Assembly: GCF_008704995.1 (NCBI RefSeq)
Contig: NZ_CP023747.1
Location: forward strand, 3,188,501-3,252,500
Direction: 5' to 3'
Source: Streptomyces nodosus
GTDB lineage: Bacteria > Actinomycetota > Actinomycetes > Streptomycetales > Streptomycetaceae
Length of the DNA: 64,000 bases
Shown here: positions 1 to 8,381 of the stretch, piece after piece
Numbering within the stretch: the stretch's first letter is position 1
Layout: every line of letters starts with the position of its first letter
Position numbers and translations under genes: made by a program
The notes under the pieces: model-generated
Databases searched by the model: none
What the model was told of the DNA's origin: nothing
What the model saw: only the letters and a program-made list of their open reading frames with translations

Positions 1-258
1 GATGGACTCGCGTCGGCCGTGCTGCACCGCGTTGGTGCAGAGCTCCGACACGACGATCACGACGGCGTCAACCTGGTCTTCCGTCATCCGGCAGTGGCAG
101 CGAATCCACGCCTTCGTGACGCGCCGGGCAACCCGCACGCTGGTCGGTTCGGATCGGAGCGCCATGTCGAAGGCCGGCAGAACAGCCGTCGGTCCCTTGG
201 GGACTGAGCGCGGAGGCTCCATCAGCAGGCTGGTCGATCCGGCATCTCTGGGGCGCAT
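1..258 (-). CDS. ATP-binding protein (HATPase, anti-sigma/RsbW-like), N-terminal part only
   Basis: The gene runs off the left edge, so only the first 86 codons are present. Near the edge it carries VSELCTNAVQHG, the N-box of GHKL ATPases of the type used by the many small Streptomyces anti-sigma-like ATP-binding proteins. The preceding stretch (SVRVARRVTKAWI) is also typical of that family, where a helix leads into the N-box. Start is ATG at 258 with GGGAGA upstream. It is divergent from the HTH/TPR regulator at 519. The G-box that would confirm an ATP fold lies outside the window. Confidence 0.72.
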   Translation of the reverse strand, partial: MRPRDAGSTSLLMEPPRSVPKGPTAVLPAFDMALRSEPTSVRVARRVTKAWIRCHCRMTEDQVDAVVIVVSELCTNAVQHGRRESI

Positions 259-518
259 GGGGGAATCTCCCTGGTCCAGGATTGTGCTCATCCGGGCACT
301 CTCAGCGACGGTCGGTAAGAGCCTTGCAACCCGGCGCGGACGGCTCTACCCCCAACCCGGCCCCGGCTTTTGAGGGGGACGTTGACGGTTCTCCTCGACT
401 TTTCCCCGGACGTCCCCCGGGTCCGCTGAGTACCGTCCATATGGGGCAACTTGAGAGCAACAGCGTTCTACCGTCGTGGCAGTGACGTGCTAGGCGACCG
501 GAAGAAGAGGTAAGCGCC

Positions 519-1847
519 GTGTTGTTCTTCCGACAAGCACTCGAAGCGCGTGGCGTGCGAACGCCTGAGGACGTCCTTCCGCTGTACCGGGAGGCGGCAG
601 AGAGGCTTGGCCTGCAGAACGCCGACCCGGCCTCAAAAACGGTCGAGGGATGGTTCTACGAGGGCCGCAAGCCGCAGCGCGCTTTCCGTCCGGTCGTCGT
701 CGAGATGCTGGGCTACAGCGTCGAGGACCTGTGGACCGAAGTTCCCGAGGGGGCATCGCCGAACTTCAACCCGCTGACCAGCGCGTCGCTGACTCCATCC
801 CACGCCGAGGCCGGTGTGGACCTGACTGAAATGAAAAGGACGGGCACGATGGCTGTGCTGCGCGCGAAGGAATTCCTCCTCGGGAAAGACCGCGAGAGGG
901 TGGGTGATGACACGCTCGGCCTGCTCGACGACGAAGTGACGCGCCTCGTCGCTGCGTACCCGCGCGAGCCCCTGTCAGCAATCTGGGACGATCTGATCGC
1001 GACCCAGGAGCAGGTCTTCCGGCTTCTGGAAGGCGGCCGCGTCCGGCCGTCACAGCTGCGGGACCTGAACGTCAAGGCAGCGATCCTGTCCTTCCTTGTC
1101 GCCAAGGGCTTCAACGACATGGAAGTCCCGCACGAGGCCATGACCATGACCCGGGTGGCCGCCTCCTGCGCCAAGGACGCCGAGCACCCCGGGCTCATCG
1201 CCCTCACCGACGGGCTCAAGTCCCTGATCGCCTACTGGGCCAACAAGCCCGATGACGCCTACCACTACGCCGGCCAAGGCGCTGAAACCGCCGCGGCCCT
1301 CCGCGGAACCGTAGGGCTGTGGCTCCTCGGCCTCCAGGCCCGCGCCGCCGCCGTCCTCGGCGACGAAGAGACCGTACGTGCCGCCAACCAGCAGGCCGCA
1401 GAACGACGTGAGCGCGTCGTCCACGACGACTTGGACCAGCTCGGCGGCCTTTTCACCTACGCCCCGGAAAAACAGCTCTACTACACAGTGGAGTCGGAAG
1501 CGCTCCTCGGCAACGGGGGCGCTCAGCTCGCCGCCCAGACAGAAAAGGCCGTGCTCGGGTTCAGCGACCGCGGAAGCCCGACCTGGGCGTTCGGAGACCT
1601 CGCAGGCTCCCAGTGCGACCTGGCCCTGATCCGCCTCTTCAGCGGAGACCTGGACGGAACAGCACAGGCCATCCGCCCAGTCCTGGACCTGCCTGTCTCC
1701 CACCGGAACAACGGCATCGTGGTGAGCGCGCTGCGTGTCCGCCAAGCACTGATGGCCAGCCCCGCGCGTACAGCCGTCACCGCCCGCGACCTCCGCGCGG
1801 AGATCGAAGCCTTCCCTGCCCACCGGCCGGCTCTCCCCCGCGGGTAA
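519..1847 (+). CDS. HTH-TPR cytoplasmic regulator-like protein
   Basis: A 442-aa protein with a GTG start at 519 preceded by AGAGG. Residues about 1-75 are helical and include ASKTVEGWFYEGRKP, which reads like the recognition part of an XRE-type helix-turn-helix. The remainder is Ala/Leu-rich paired helices (for example residues 230-300) of the tetratricopeptide kind. This layout is common among Streptomyces regulators that sense small ligands or peptides, such as NsdA-like proteins, but I cannot assign a specific role. A GNAT gene follows after only 10 bp, suggesting co-transcription. No signal peptide or membrane segment. Confidence 0.6.
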   Translation: MLFFRQALEARGVRTPEDVLPLYREAAERLGLQNADPASKTVEGWFYEGRKPQRAFRPVVVEMLGYSVEDLWTEVPEGASPNFNPLTSASLTPSHAEAGVDLTEMKRTGTMAVLRAKEFLLGKDRERVGDDTLGLLDDEVTRLVAAYPREPLSAIWDDLIATQEQVFRLLEGGRVRPSQLRDLNVKAAILSFLVAKGFNDMEVPHEAMTMTRVAASCAKDAEHPGLIALTDGLKSLIAYWANKPDDAYHYAGQGAETAAALRGTVGLWLLGLQARAAAVLGDEETVRAANQQAAERRERVVHDDLDQLGGLFTYAPEKQLYYTVESEALLGNGGAQLAAQTEKAVLGFSDRGSPTWAFGDLAGSQCDLALIRLFSGDLDGTAQAIRPVLDLPVSHRNNGIVVSALRVRQALMASPARTAVTARDLRAEIEAFPAHRPALPRG

Positions 1848-1857
1848 AGTCCGATAC

Positions 1858-2415
1858 ATGTATCCGGTCTCGCGCTCCGGCCCACGCCTCAGCCTCCGTG
1901 AACTGACACCTGAGGACGTCGATGCCATGCTGGCCATCTACGGCAGCCCCGAGGCCACGCAACACCTCTCGTTCGAGCCGCGCACCCGCAAACAGGTCGG
2001 CCAGATACTGCACCGCTCCGTCGCCTCCGCCACGGCAACCCCCCGCACGGAATACGCCCTCGCCGTCATCGAGCGGGACACGAACGAACTGGTCGGGTTC
2101 GGCCGACTGGCCACCGACCCCCACCAGCAGCGCGGAGCCACCATCGGCTTCGCGCTGCGCCCCGATACATGGGGCGTTGGCAACGGCCTCGAGATGCTTC
2201 GACTGCTCCTTGGGCTCGGATTCGACGACCTTGGCCTGCACCGCATCTGGGGAGCGCGGTCGCCTCTCAACAAAGCCTCTGCCAAGACCATGACGGCCGT
2301 CGGCATGGTCGAAGAAGGGGTGATCCGCGAGCACATCCACAAAGCTGGAAAGTGGCGGGACTCCGTCGTGCACGCGATCCTCGATCGAGAGTGGAACTCC
2401 ACCGCCTCGGTGTAG
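1858..2415 (+). CDS. GNAT family N-acetyltransferase (RimJ/RimL-like)
   Basis: A 185-aa protein. GPRLSLRELTPEDVDAM at the N-terminus, FALRPDTWGVGNGLEM in the middle (the acetyl-CoA binding loop region) and LNKASAKTMTAVGMVEEG towards the end are the usual ordered blocks of the RimJ/RimL-type GNAT_3 family, which acetylates protein N-termini or small amines. It starts 10 bp after the HTH/TPR gene, so it is probably its operon partner. The substrate cannot be told from sequence. Its stop faces the Nudix gene end to end. Confidence 0.85.
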   Translation: MYPVSRSGPRLSLRELTPEDVDAMLAIYGSPEATQHLSFEPRTRKQVGQILHRSVASATATPRTEYALAVIERDTNELVGFGRLATDPHQQRGATIGFALRPDTWGVGNGLEMLRLLLGLGFDDLGLHRIWGARSPLNKASAKTMTAVGMVEEGVIREHIHKAGKWRDSVVHAILDREWNSTASV

Positions 2416-2552
2416 CGCTCCACGCTCGCCAAGGCTGGACCATGCGCTGTGGCCGAGCTTTCTCACCCCGCTCCCCTGCTCCGCATCAGCCGCTGACCAT
2501 CACCACCGCGGCAACCTGTCCTCCGGGAGTCCGGGAGCGCCGGCCGCCGCCG

Positions 2553-3074
2553 CTACGGCCGGGTGCTGACGTAGCGGATGGTATTGCCGTACCGCGCCAG
2601 AACGGGCGCCATGCACCACTGGCACAGTGGACGGCCCCCGCAACCGTATTTGTGGGTCGGGCGCCGGCAGCAAGCGCACGGGCCGACCCGCTGCAACTGG
2701 ATGCGCTCAGTGTCCTCCGGGCAGAGCACAGGCCCGGAGAACAGGAATGCGAGACGGTCCCGCCGACCGGCCCGGGTGGCCTGGAGCCACTCGACGGCTG
2801 CCAGGTCGCGCTCGTCCACGGTCACGGTGAGCCCGAGCTCTTCCCGTACTTCCCGACGGACGGCGTCCGACGGAGACTCGTTTTCCTCAACGAGTCCGCC
2901 GGGCAGATGCCACTTCGCCGCCCCGGCCTTGACCGGACGCACAATGAGGAGCCGGTCCGCCGGATCGGTCATGAGTAACGCGGCAGTCACCGGGTGGCCT
3001 GGAGCCCGTGCCCCGACGTCACGCCGCCCTCGCCGGGTCCGCCACCGCGGAGGCGTCTTACATCGGACGGCCAC
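2553..3074 (-). CDS. Nudix hydrolase with C-terminal cysteine cluster
   Basis: A 173-aa protein with a complete Nudix box at about residues 62-84: G-x5-E-x7-REVREELGL (GLVEENE ... REVREELGL). Nudix enzymes cleave nucleoside diphosphates linked to another moiety. After the Nudix fold the last 45 residues hold CACC ... CGG ... CQWC, that is CxxC-x14-CxxC with extra Cys and His, which looks like a zinc ribbon. The GTG start at 3074 has a poor ribosome-binding site. The recognisable fold begins at GHPVTAALLM, so the first 25 residues may not be translated. It lies 14 bp downstream of the MazG-like gene, a second nucleotide-cleaning enzyme. Confidence 0.8.
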   Translation of the reverse strand: MAVRCKTPPRWRTRRGRRDVGARAPGHPVTAALLMTDPADRLLIVRPVKAGAAKWHLPGGLVEENESPSDAVRREVREELGLTVTVDERDLAAVEWLQATRAGRRDRLAFLFSGPVLCPEDTERIQLQRVGPCACCRRPTHKYGCGGRPLCQWCMAPVLARYGNTIRYVSTRP

Positions 3075-3088
3075 CGGGGGACACGGGC

Positions 3089-3418
3089 TCAGCTGCCCGA
3101 CTGCGGCAAGACCCGGTCCACCAAGGCGTCAAGTCGCTCGTCGAAAACATGCCGGGCGTCCGGGCTGATCGTGGCGAGGGCAACCATGGCCGTCACGATG
3201 ACGTCGGCCAGCTCTTTCTGAACGTCCGGCCAGTCGTGGGAGCGGCCCTTACGCGGGTTGGCGCCGAGTGCACCGTGCAGGGCCTCCGCGGCCTCCCCGA
3301 ACTCCTCCCCGATCTTCAGCACGCGCAGCAGCCGCACGTCCGCCGGGCTCGCCTCCGCGGCCTCCTCGTCCAGCCACTTCCGCAGCCGGTCCACCTGCTC
3401 CCAAGTGCGGTCTGCCAC
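3089..3418 (-). CDS. MazG-like nucleotide pyrophosphohydrolase
   Basis: A 109-aa all-helical protein of the MazG/dUTPase-like superfamily. KIGEEFGEAAEAL and ELADVIVTAMVAL are the two metal-binding motifs (ExxE ... ExxD). Single-domain members hydrolyse non-canonical or excess NTPs to NMP and pyrophosphate. The GTG start at 3418 has AAGGAGG at ideal spacing. The gene sits between the frameshifted EEP gene and the Nudix gene, all on the minus strand, so it is probably the middle gene of a three-gene operon. Confidence 0.82.
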   Translation of the reverse strand: MADRTWEQVDRLRKWLDEEAAEASPADVRLLRVLKIGEEFGEAAEALHGALGANPRKGRSHDWPDVQKELADVIVTAMVALATISPDARHVFDERLDALVDRVLPQSGS

Positions 3419-3440
3419 TGCGTCCTCCTTGCTCGATCGG

Positions 3441-4162
3441 TCAGAACAGTGCGGGCGCCGGATCGGCGGCCCGGTCAGGGGCGGTCACAACAAGCGGCGT
3501 CACGGGCTGGACGGCCAGCGACACCGACAGCGCCGAATGGTCCGTCAGCCGGTCCTGGCCGGCCCTACGCCGTGCACGTACGCGCACCCGCGCAGGGCGG
3601 TCGCCAGGGCCTGGGAAGCGTGCATGTGGTCATAGCGGTAGCCGTCGCCGGTCCGGCCGACCCACGAGTACTCGGCCGCGTCCGGGTGCAGGGCGCGGAA
3701 GGCGTCCGCGTACCCGGCGGTCCCCAGCCATTCGTAGAAGCCGTCCTCGAACTGCTGGAAGAACCGGTATCGGGGCACGTGGTTGGGTTCCAAGATGTTG
3801 AAGTCGCCCAGCACCAGGCGCAACGCGTCGCCAGCTTGCGGGATGCCCGTGCGGCACTGTTCGAGGAAGGTCCGCTTCCTGGTCGTCTTCGCTTCGGCGT
3901 CCCGTGAGGGCACGTACAGGCCGATGACATCGAGCGGTCCCTCGTCGGTGTCGACGGTGACGGAGACGCAACGGTGCGGCAGGTAGTCGACGGAGGCAGG
4001 GCCGGGCCGGGCGGCGAGGCGAGAGCCAACCATCACGCCGCGCTCGCCCCGGCCGGGCCGCGGGAACACCACGTCATACCCGGCTGCCTCGAAGCGGGAG
4101 GCGAGGAGATTGCAGCCCGCGCTGTCGGCGGTCTCGGAATGATCGCCTGGTAGGTGCCGCAC
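3441..4162 (-). pseudogene. endonuclease/exonuclease/phosphatase family gene, frameshifted
   Basis: The reading frame 4162-3545 shows EEP-fold motifs: VIGLYVPSRD, LVLGDFNILEPNH (catalytic Asp and Asn) and YRYDHMHAS. It stops at TGA 3547-3545, exactly where the family's final LTDHSAL motif is due. That motif is present in the -1-shifted frame (LTDHSALSVSLAV), which runs to TGA 3443-3441. Adding one C in the run GGCTGACGG would restore R-T-G-L-T-D-H-S. The N-terminus also lacks the usual opening strand. A GTG at 4208 (VTLNV) lies in another frame. It is therefore a pseudogene, or holds one or two sequencing errors. The active form would be a metal-dependent phosphodiesterase. Confidence 0.75.
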
Positions 4163-4440
4163 CCTGTAACGGCCATCAGCGCCCCTTACCTGAGACGTTG
4201 AGCGTCACTGTGACATCGGCGGCGGGTGGGTTCTCGATGTCCGTTTGTCCCCCGTGCGTGCGCCCCCCAGGCGCCAGCGAACGCGATGGCTGGTGACCAC
4301 ACCCTCGCTGTTCTTCATCGCCTTCACGTATGCCATAACGGGCAGACTAGGACAGCATGCGCCAGTGGTGCGCCAGTTCCGAGAAAAAGAAACGGCCCCA
4401 GAGGGCCGTTGTCGCAGGTCATGCGACATAAGGGATGAAG
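4163..4440. other. intergenic region between EEP pseudogene and bldA
   Basis: There is no convincing gene here. It may contain the ancestral 5' end of the EEP gene (GTG 4208 followed by VTLNV in a shifted frame). Close to bldA, AAACGGCCC and GGGCCGTT at about 4390-4410 form a short inverted repeat that, read on the minus strand, could terminate bldA. Confidence 0.4.
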
Positions 4441-4524
4441 TGCCCGGAACCGGACTTGAACCGGTACGCCCCGCGAAGGGCAGCGAGGTTTAAGCTCGCC
4501 GTGTCTGCATTCCACCATCCGGGC
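4441..4524 (-). tRNA. bldA: tRNA-Leu(UAA), bldA
   Basis: Read on the minus strand, the acceptor arms GCCCGGA and TCCGGGC pair perfectly with discriminator A. The anticodon stem GCGAG/CTCGC encloses loop CTTAAAC, giving anticodon TAA. There is a long variable arm, as expected for class II tRNA-Leu, and the T-arm contains GGTTCAAGTCC. CCA is not encoded. In Streptomyces this tRNA is bldA, the only decoder of the rare UUA codon, and it controls aerial growth and antibiotic regulators. The gene length (84 nt plus CCA) agrees with the known bldA product. Confidence 0.95.
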
Positions 4525-4553
4525 AGGCCATGGGCTCCGCATCGAGTGCTCCG

Positions 4554-4580
4554 AGCCTATCGGGACGCCCCCCCTCGAAC
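4554..4580 (-). promoter_or_regulatory. possible bldA promoter
   Basis: On the minus strand TAGGCT (4559-4554) lies about 30 nt upstream of the mature tRNA 5' end. TGTTCG sits 16 nt further upstream as a weak -35. This is inferred from position and hexamer match only. Confidence 0.35.
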
Positions 4581-4939
4581 AGCGGGTGGTCGATGCGATG
4601 TTGTCTTATTTTATTGATGTCTGAGGGTGCATCAGCACTCGACAGGGGCCGTCCTCACTCGCCAATAGCGTCTCGGGCAACCACAGCCCGTGTATGGGGA
4701 ATGACGGAATTTCACCGCACGGAAGGAGGGCGGCGGGAGCGGTTCCACGGGACCGTGCGGCCGCCGCCCGTCCGGGGCGGTCTCAGGGACGGCGTCATCC
4801 CCAGGTATGACGGGCGCGGGGACCGGTCCGACTAGAGACTGCCCCCGGAACGGGAACAGCGGCTGACTCCACGGGCCCCGGCGGCGGCGACGATGGAACA
4901 CGTCCCCTTCCTCGTCCTCGTCCCTGTAGGAGCACCCCC
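4581..4939. other. divergent intergenic region, bldA / ABC exporter
   Basis: There is an AT-rich patch at about 4603-4622 (TTGTCTTATTTTATTGATG), unusual for this genome, and GC-rich inverted repeats near 4750-4770. It presumably holds the promoter of the ABC operon that starts at 4940. I see no small ORF with a ribosome-binding site. Confidence 0.35.
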
Positions 4940-5710
4940 GTGACCAGCACCCCCCTCGCCGACCGGACCACCACGGTGGCCGCCCGCGCCACGGAACTGT
5001 CGAAGGTCTACGGCCAGGGCGAGACCCAGGTGGTGGCGCTCGACCAGGTCACCGTGGACTTCCCGCAGGCACAGTTCACGGCGATCATGGGGCCCTCGGG
5101 CTCGGGCAAGTCGACCCTGATGCACTGTGTCGCCGGGCTCGACTCCTTCTCGTCCGGGTCGGTCCGCATCGGCGACGTCGAACTCGGCGCCCTCAAGGAC
5201 AAGCAGCTCACCCGGCTGCGCCGGGACCGGATCGGCTTCATCTTCCAGGCGTTCAACCTGCTGCCGACGCTGACCGCGCTGGAGAACATCACCCTGCCGA
5301 TGGACATCGCGGGCCGCAAGCCGGACCGGGAGTGGCTCGACAAGGTGATCGGGATGGTCGGTCTGTCGGACCGGCTCGGCCACCGGCCCTCGCAGCTGTC
5401 CGGTGGTCAGCAGCAGCGCGTCGCGGTGGCGCGGGCGCTGGCCTCCAAGCCGGAGATCATCTTCGGTGACGAGCCCACCGGAAACCTGGACTCCCGGTCG
5501 GGCGCGGAGGTGCTGGGCTTTCTGCGCAACTCCGTACGGGAGATGGGGCAGACGGTGGTGATGGTCACCCACGACCCGGTGGCGGCGGCCTATGCGGACC
5601 GGGTGATCTTCCTGGCGGACGGGCGGATCGTGGACGAGCTGCACGAGCCCACCGCGGAGACGGTGCTGGACCGGATGAAGCGTTTCGACGCCAAGGGCCG
5701 CACCAGCTGA
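4940..5710 (+). CDS. ABC transporter ATP-binding protein (MacB/LolD type)
   Basis: A 256-aa nucleotide-binding subunit. It has Walker A GPSGSGKST at about residue 51, Q-loop IFQAFNLLPTLTALEN, signature LSGGQQQRVAVARAL, Walker B IIFGDEPTGNLD and an H-loop in VMVTHDP. The family (MacB/LolD/FtsE) couples to FtsX-type permeases and exports lipoproteins, peptides or drugs, or transmits force to cell-wall enzymes. The GTG start at 4940 has TAGGAG. The permease gene follows 53 bp downstream. It is clearly paralogous to the pair at 36.9-40.2 kb. Confidence 0.93.
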   Translation: MTSTPLADRTTTVAARATELSKVYGQGETQVVALDQVTVDFPQAQFTAIMGPSGSGKSTLMHCVAGLDSFSSGSVRIGDVELGALKDKQLTRLRRDRIGFIFQAFNLLPTLTALENITLPMDIAGRKPDREWLDKVIGMVGLSDRLGHRPSQLSGGQQQRVAVARALASKPEIIFGDEPTGNLDSRSGAEVLGFLRNSVREMGQTVVMVTHDPVAAAYADRVIFLADGRIVDELHEPTAETVLDRMKRFDAKGRTS

Positions 5711-5763
5711 GCCCCGCGCACCCCCACCGACCCGCCGCACACCCCCAGCCCCTGGACTAGGAC

Positions 5764-8286
5764 ATGTTCCGTACCGCCCTGCGCAATGTGCTCGCGCACA
5801 AGGCCAGGCTGCTCATGACCGTGCTCGCCGTGATGCTCGGCGTGGCCTTCGTGTCGGGCACCCTGGTGTTCACCAACACCATCTCCGAGGCCTACCAGAA
5901 GAGTTCCGCCAAGGGATTCGACCAGGTCGACGTGGCCCTCCAGCCGGACCGCAGCCGGAGCACCGGCGACAAGGTCCGCGCCCGGCCCGAACTGAAGCAG
6001 GCCCTCCTCGACAAGGCCGCCAAGACCCCGGGCGCCGAGACCGCCATCGGTGTCGTCAACGGCTTCACCGCCATCGCCGACAAGGACGGCAAGCTCATCG
6101 GCGGCGGCTTCCGCTCCCAGGGCGGGAACTACTGGGGGACCGACGACCCCCGGTATCCGCTCGTCGGCGGGCACGCCCCGAAGGGCGACAACGAGGTCCT
6201 CGTCGACTCCGAGACCGCGCGTCGCGCCGGTTACCGGGTCGGCGACACCGTACGGATCTCGATCGACGGTCCCGTGCTGACGCCCGAGATCGTCGGCATC
6301 TTCACCACCGACGACGGCAATGTGGCCGCCGGCGGCAGCCTCGCGCTCTTCGACACCGCCACCGCGCAGCAGCTGTTCCACAAGCCCGGCGCCTACGACG
6401 AGATCGATGTGAAGGCCGCCTCCGGCACCAGCCAGACCGCCCTGCGCACCGAGCTCGACAAGATCCTCCCCGCGGACGTCACCTCCACCACCGGCAAGCA
6501 GCTGGCCGACGAGCAGGCCCGGCAGATCGCCGACGCGACCAGCAGCCTGCGCACCTTCCTGCTGGTGTTCGCCGGGATCGCGCTGTTCGTCGGGACGTTC
6601 ATCATCGCCAACACCTTCACCATGCTGGTGGCCCAGCGCACCAAGGAACTGGCGCTGATGCGCGCGGTCGGCGCGTCCCGCCGTCAGGTCACCCGCTCCG
6701 TGCTGATCGAGGCGTTCGCGGTCGGCGCCGTCGCGGCAGTCGTCGGTCTGGTGGCCGGCATCGGCATCGGCGCCGCGCTGCGCTCGCTGGTGAGCGGTCT
6801 GGGCACCATGCCGGACGGCCCGCTCGTCATCAGCCCCGGCACGGTCGTCGCCGCCCTCGCCGTCGGCATCCTGATCACCATGCTGGCCGCCTGGCTGCCC
6901 GGCCGCCGCGCCGCCAGGATCCCCCCGGTCGCCGCGATGAACAGCGTCCATGCACAGGCGACCACCCGGTCCCTGGTGCTGCGCAACACGCTCGGCGCCC
7001 TGCTCACCTCGGCCGGCCTCGTCACCGTCCTCTACGCCACCACCATGGACGCCACGGACGCCCAGGCCCCGATGGGTCTCGGCGCGGGGCTCCTCGTCCT
7101 CGGCGTGTTCGTCCTCACCCCGTTGCTGTCCCGTCCGCTGATCGCGGCCACCGCACCCGTGCTGCGGGTCTTCGGGGTCGCCGGGAAGCTGGCCCGGCAG
7201 AACTCGGTGCGCAACCCGCGCCGCACCGCGGCCACCGCCTCCGCCCTGATGATCGGTCTGACCCTGATCACCGCGCTGACGGTGGTGGCGGGCAGCCTGG
7301 GGAACGCGATCGACAAGATGGCGGCCTCCGCGCTCAAGGCGGACTATGTGGTCTCCATGGCGAACGGCAACAACCTCTCCCCGGACCTCGAACAGGCGGT
7401 CAAGTCCGCCGACGGGGTCGCCGCCAGCAGCCCGCTGCGCAACGCGCCCTCCCGCATCGACGGCAAGACCGAGTTCCTGACCAGCGTCGACGGATCCACC
7501 ATCGGCGAGCTGACCCATCTGACGGTCGACGACGGCACCTTCGCGGTCGGCGGCACCCGGATCGTCGTCGACGACCGGACCGCCGAGGACCACCACTGGA
7601 GCGCCGGTTCCCGGTTCACCGTCAACTACGAGGACGGGAAGCAGCAGCAGCTCACGGTCGCCGGTGTCTATCAGGAGACCGAGATCATGCGCGGCATCAT
7701 GGTGGACACCGCGACCCTGGCCCCGCACCAGAGCAACCCGTCCGACATGCAGATCATGGTCAAGATGTCCGGCGGCGCCACCGACTCGGCCAGGAGCACC
7801 CTGGTGAAGGCGCTCGGTGACAACCCGGCCATCAAGATCCAGGACAAGAAGGATATCTCCGACAGCATCGGGCAGGTGTTCACCACGGTGCTGAACATGC
7901 TCTACGGCCTGCTCGCCATGGCCGTGATCGTCGCCGTCCTCGGCGTCATCAACACCCTGGCCATGTCGGTCTTCGAGCGCTCGCAGGAGATCGGGATGCT
8001 CCGCGCGATCGGCCTCGACCGCAAGGGCATCAAGCGGATGGTTCGCCTGGAGTCCCTGGTCATCTCGCTCTTCGGCGGAGTGCTCGGCATCGGTCTTGGC
8101 GTGTTCTTCGGCTGGGCGGCCGGCCGGCTGCTCGGGACGAAGATGACGACCTTCGAGCTGATCCTGCCCTGGGACCGGATGGCCCTCTTCCTCGCCCTGG
8201 CCGCGGTGGTCGGCGTGCTGGCGGCCCTGTGGCCGGCCCGGCGGGCGGCCCGTCTGAACATGCTGACGGCGATCAAGTCGGAGTAG
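5764..8286 (+). CDS. ABC transporter permease, two FtsX domains
   Basis: An 840-aa membrane protein. An N-terminal segment (LMTVLAVMLGVAFVSGTLVF) anchors a large extracytoplasmic MacB-type periplasmic-core region. An FtsX domain with three helices lies at about 255-385 (FAGIALFVGTFIIANTFTM then a Gly/Ala-rich helix). There is a central hydrophobic pair at about 405-465, a second extracellular region, and a second FtsX domain at about 705-835 ending MLTAIKSE. The TKELALMRAVGAS and SQEIGMLRAIGLD motifs are the conserved intracellular loops of each repeat. It forms the exporter with the preceding ATPase. The substrate is unknown. Confidence 0.92.
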   Translation: MFRTALRNVLAHKARLLMTVLAVMLGVAFVSGTLVFTNTISEAYQKSSAKGFDQVDVALQPDRSRSTGDKVRARPELKQALLDKAAKTPGAETAIGVVNGFTAIADKDGKLIGGGFRSQGGNYWGTDDPRYPLVGGHAPKGDNEVLVDSETARRAGYRVGDTVRISIDGPVLTPEIVGIFTTDDGNVAAGGSLALFDTATAQQLFHKPGAYDEIDVKAASGTSQTALRTELDKILPADVTSTTGKQLADEQARQIADATSSLRTFLLVFAGIALFVGTFIIANTFTMLVAQRTKELALMRAVGASRRQVTRSVLIEAFAVGAVAAVVGLVAGIGIGAALRSLVSGLGTMPDGPLVISPGTVVAALAVGILITMLAAWLPGRRAARIPPVAAMNSVHAQATTRSLVLRNTLGALLTSAGLVTVLYATTMDATDAQAPMGLGAGLLVLGVFVLTPLLSRPLIAATAPVLRVFGVAGKLARQNSVRNPRRTAATASALMIGLTLITALTVVAGSLGNAIDKMAASALKADYVVSMANGNNLSPDLEQAVKSADGVAASSPLRNAPSRIDGKTEFLTSVDGSTIGELTHLTVDDGTFAVGGTRIVVDDRTAEDHHWSAGSRFTVNYEDGKQQQLTVAGVYQETEIMRGIMVDTATLAPHQSNPSDMQIMVKMSGGATDSARSTLVKALGDNPAIKIQDKKDISDSIGQVFTTVLNMLYGLLAMAVIVAVLGVINTLAMSVFERSQEIGMLRAIGLDRKGIKRMVRLESLVISLFGGVLGIGLGVFFGWAAGRLLGTKMTTFELILPWDRMALFLALAAVVGVLAALWPARRAARLNMLTAIKSE

Positions 8287-8307
8287 CGGTACGGCAGGAA
8301 GCAGCCA

Positions 8308-8353
8308 CGGCGCGGGGCCCCGTCCGGTGATGACCGGACGGGGCCCCGCGCCG
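8308..8353. terminator. bidirectional terminator hairpin
   Basis: A near-perfect inverted repeat, CGGCGCGGGGCCCCGTCCGG and its complement, around a few-base loop. It lies between the convergent permease and methyltransferase genes. Confidence 0.8.
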
Positions 8354-8381
8354 TCGTAGGCCGTACGACCCCTGTCGTCCG

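Noticed and set aside
5590..7728. 712-codon frame antisense to the first ABC permease
   Set aside because: No domain, Gly/Arg/Asp-rich shadow of the permease.
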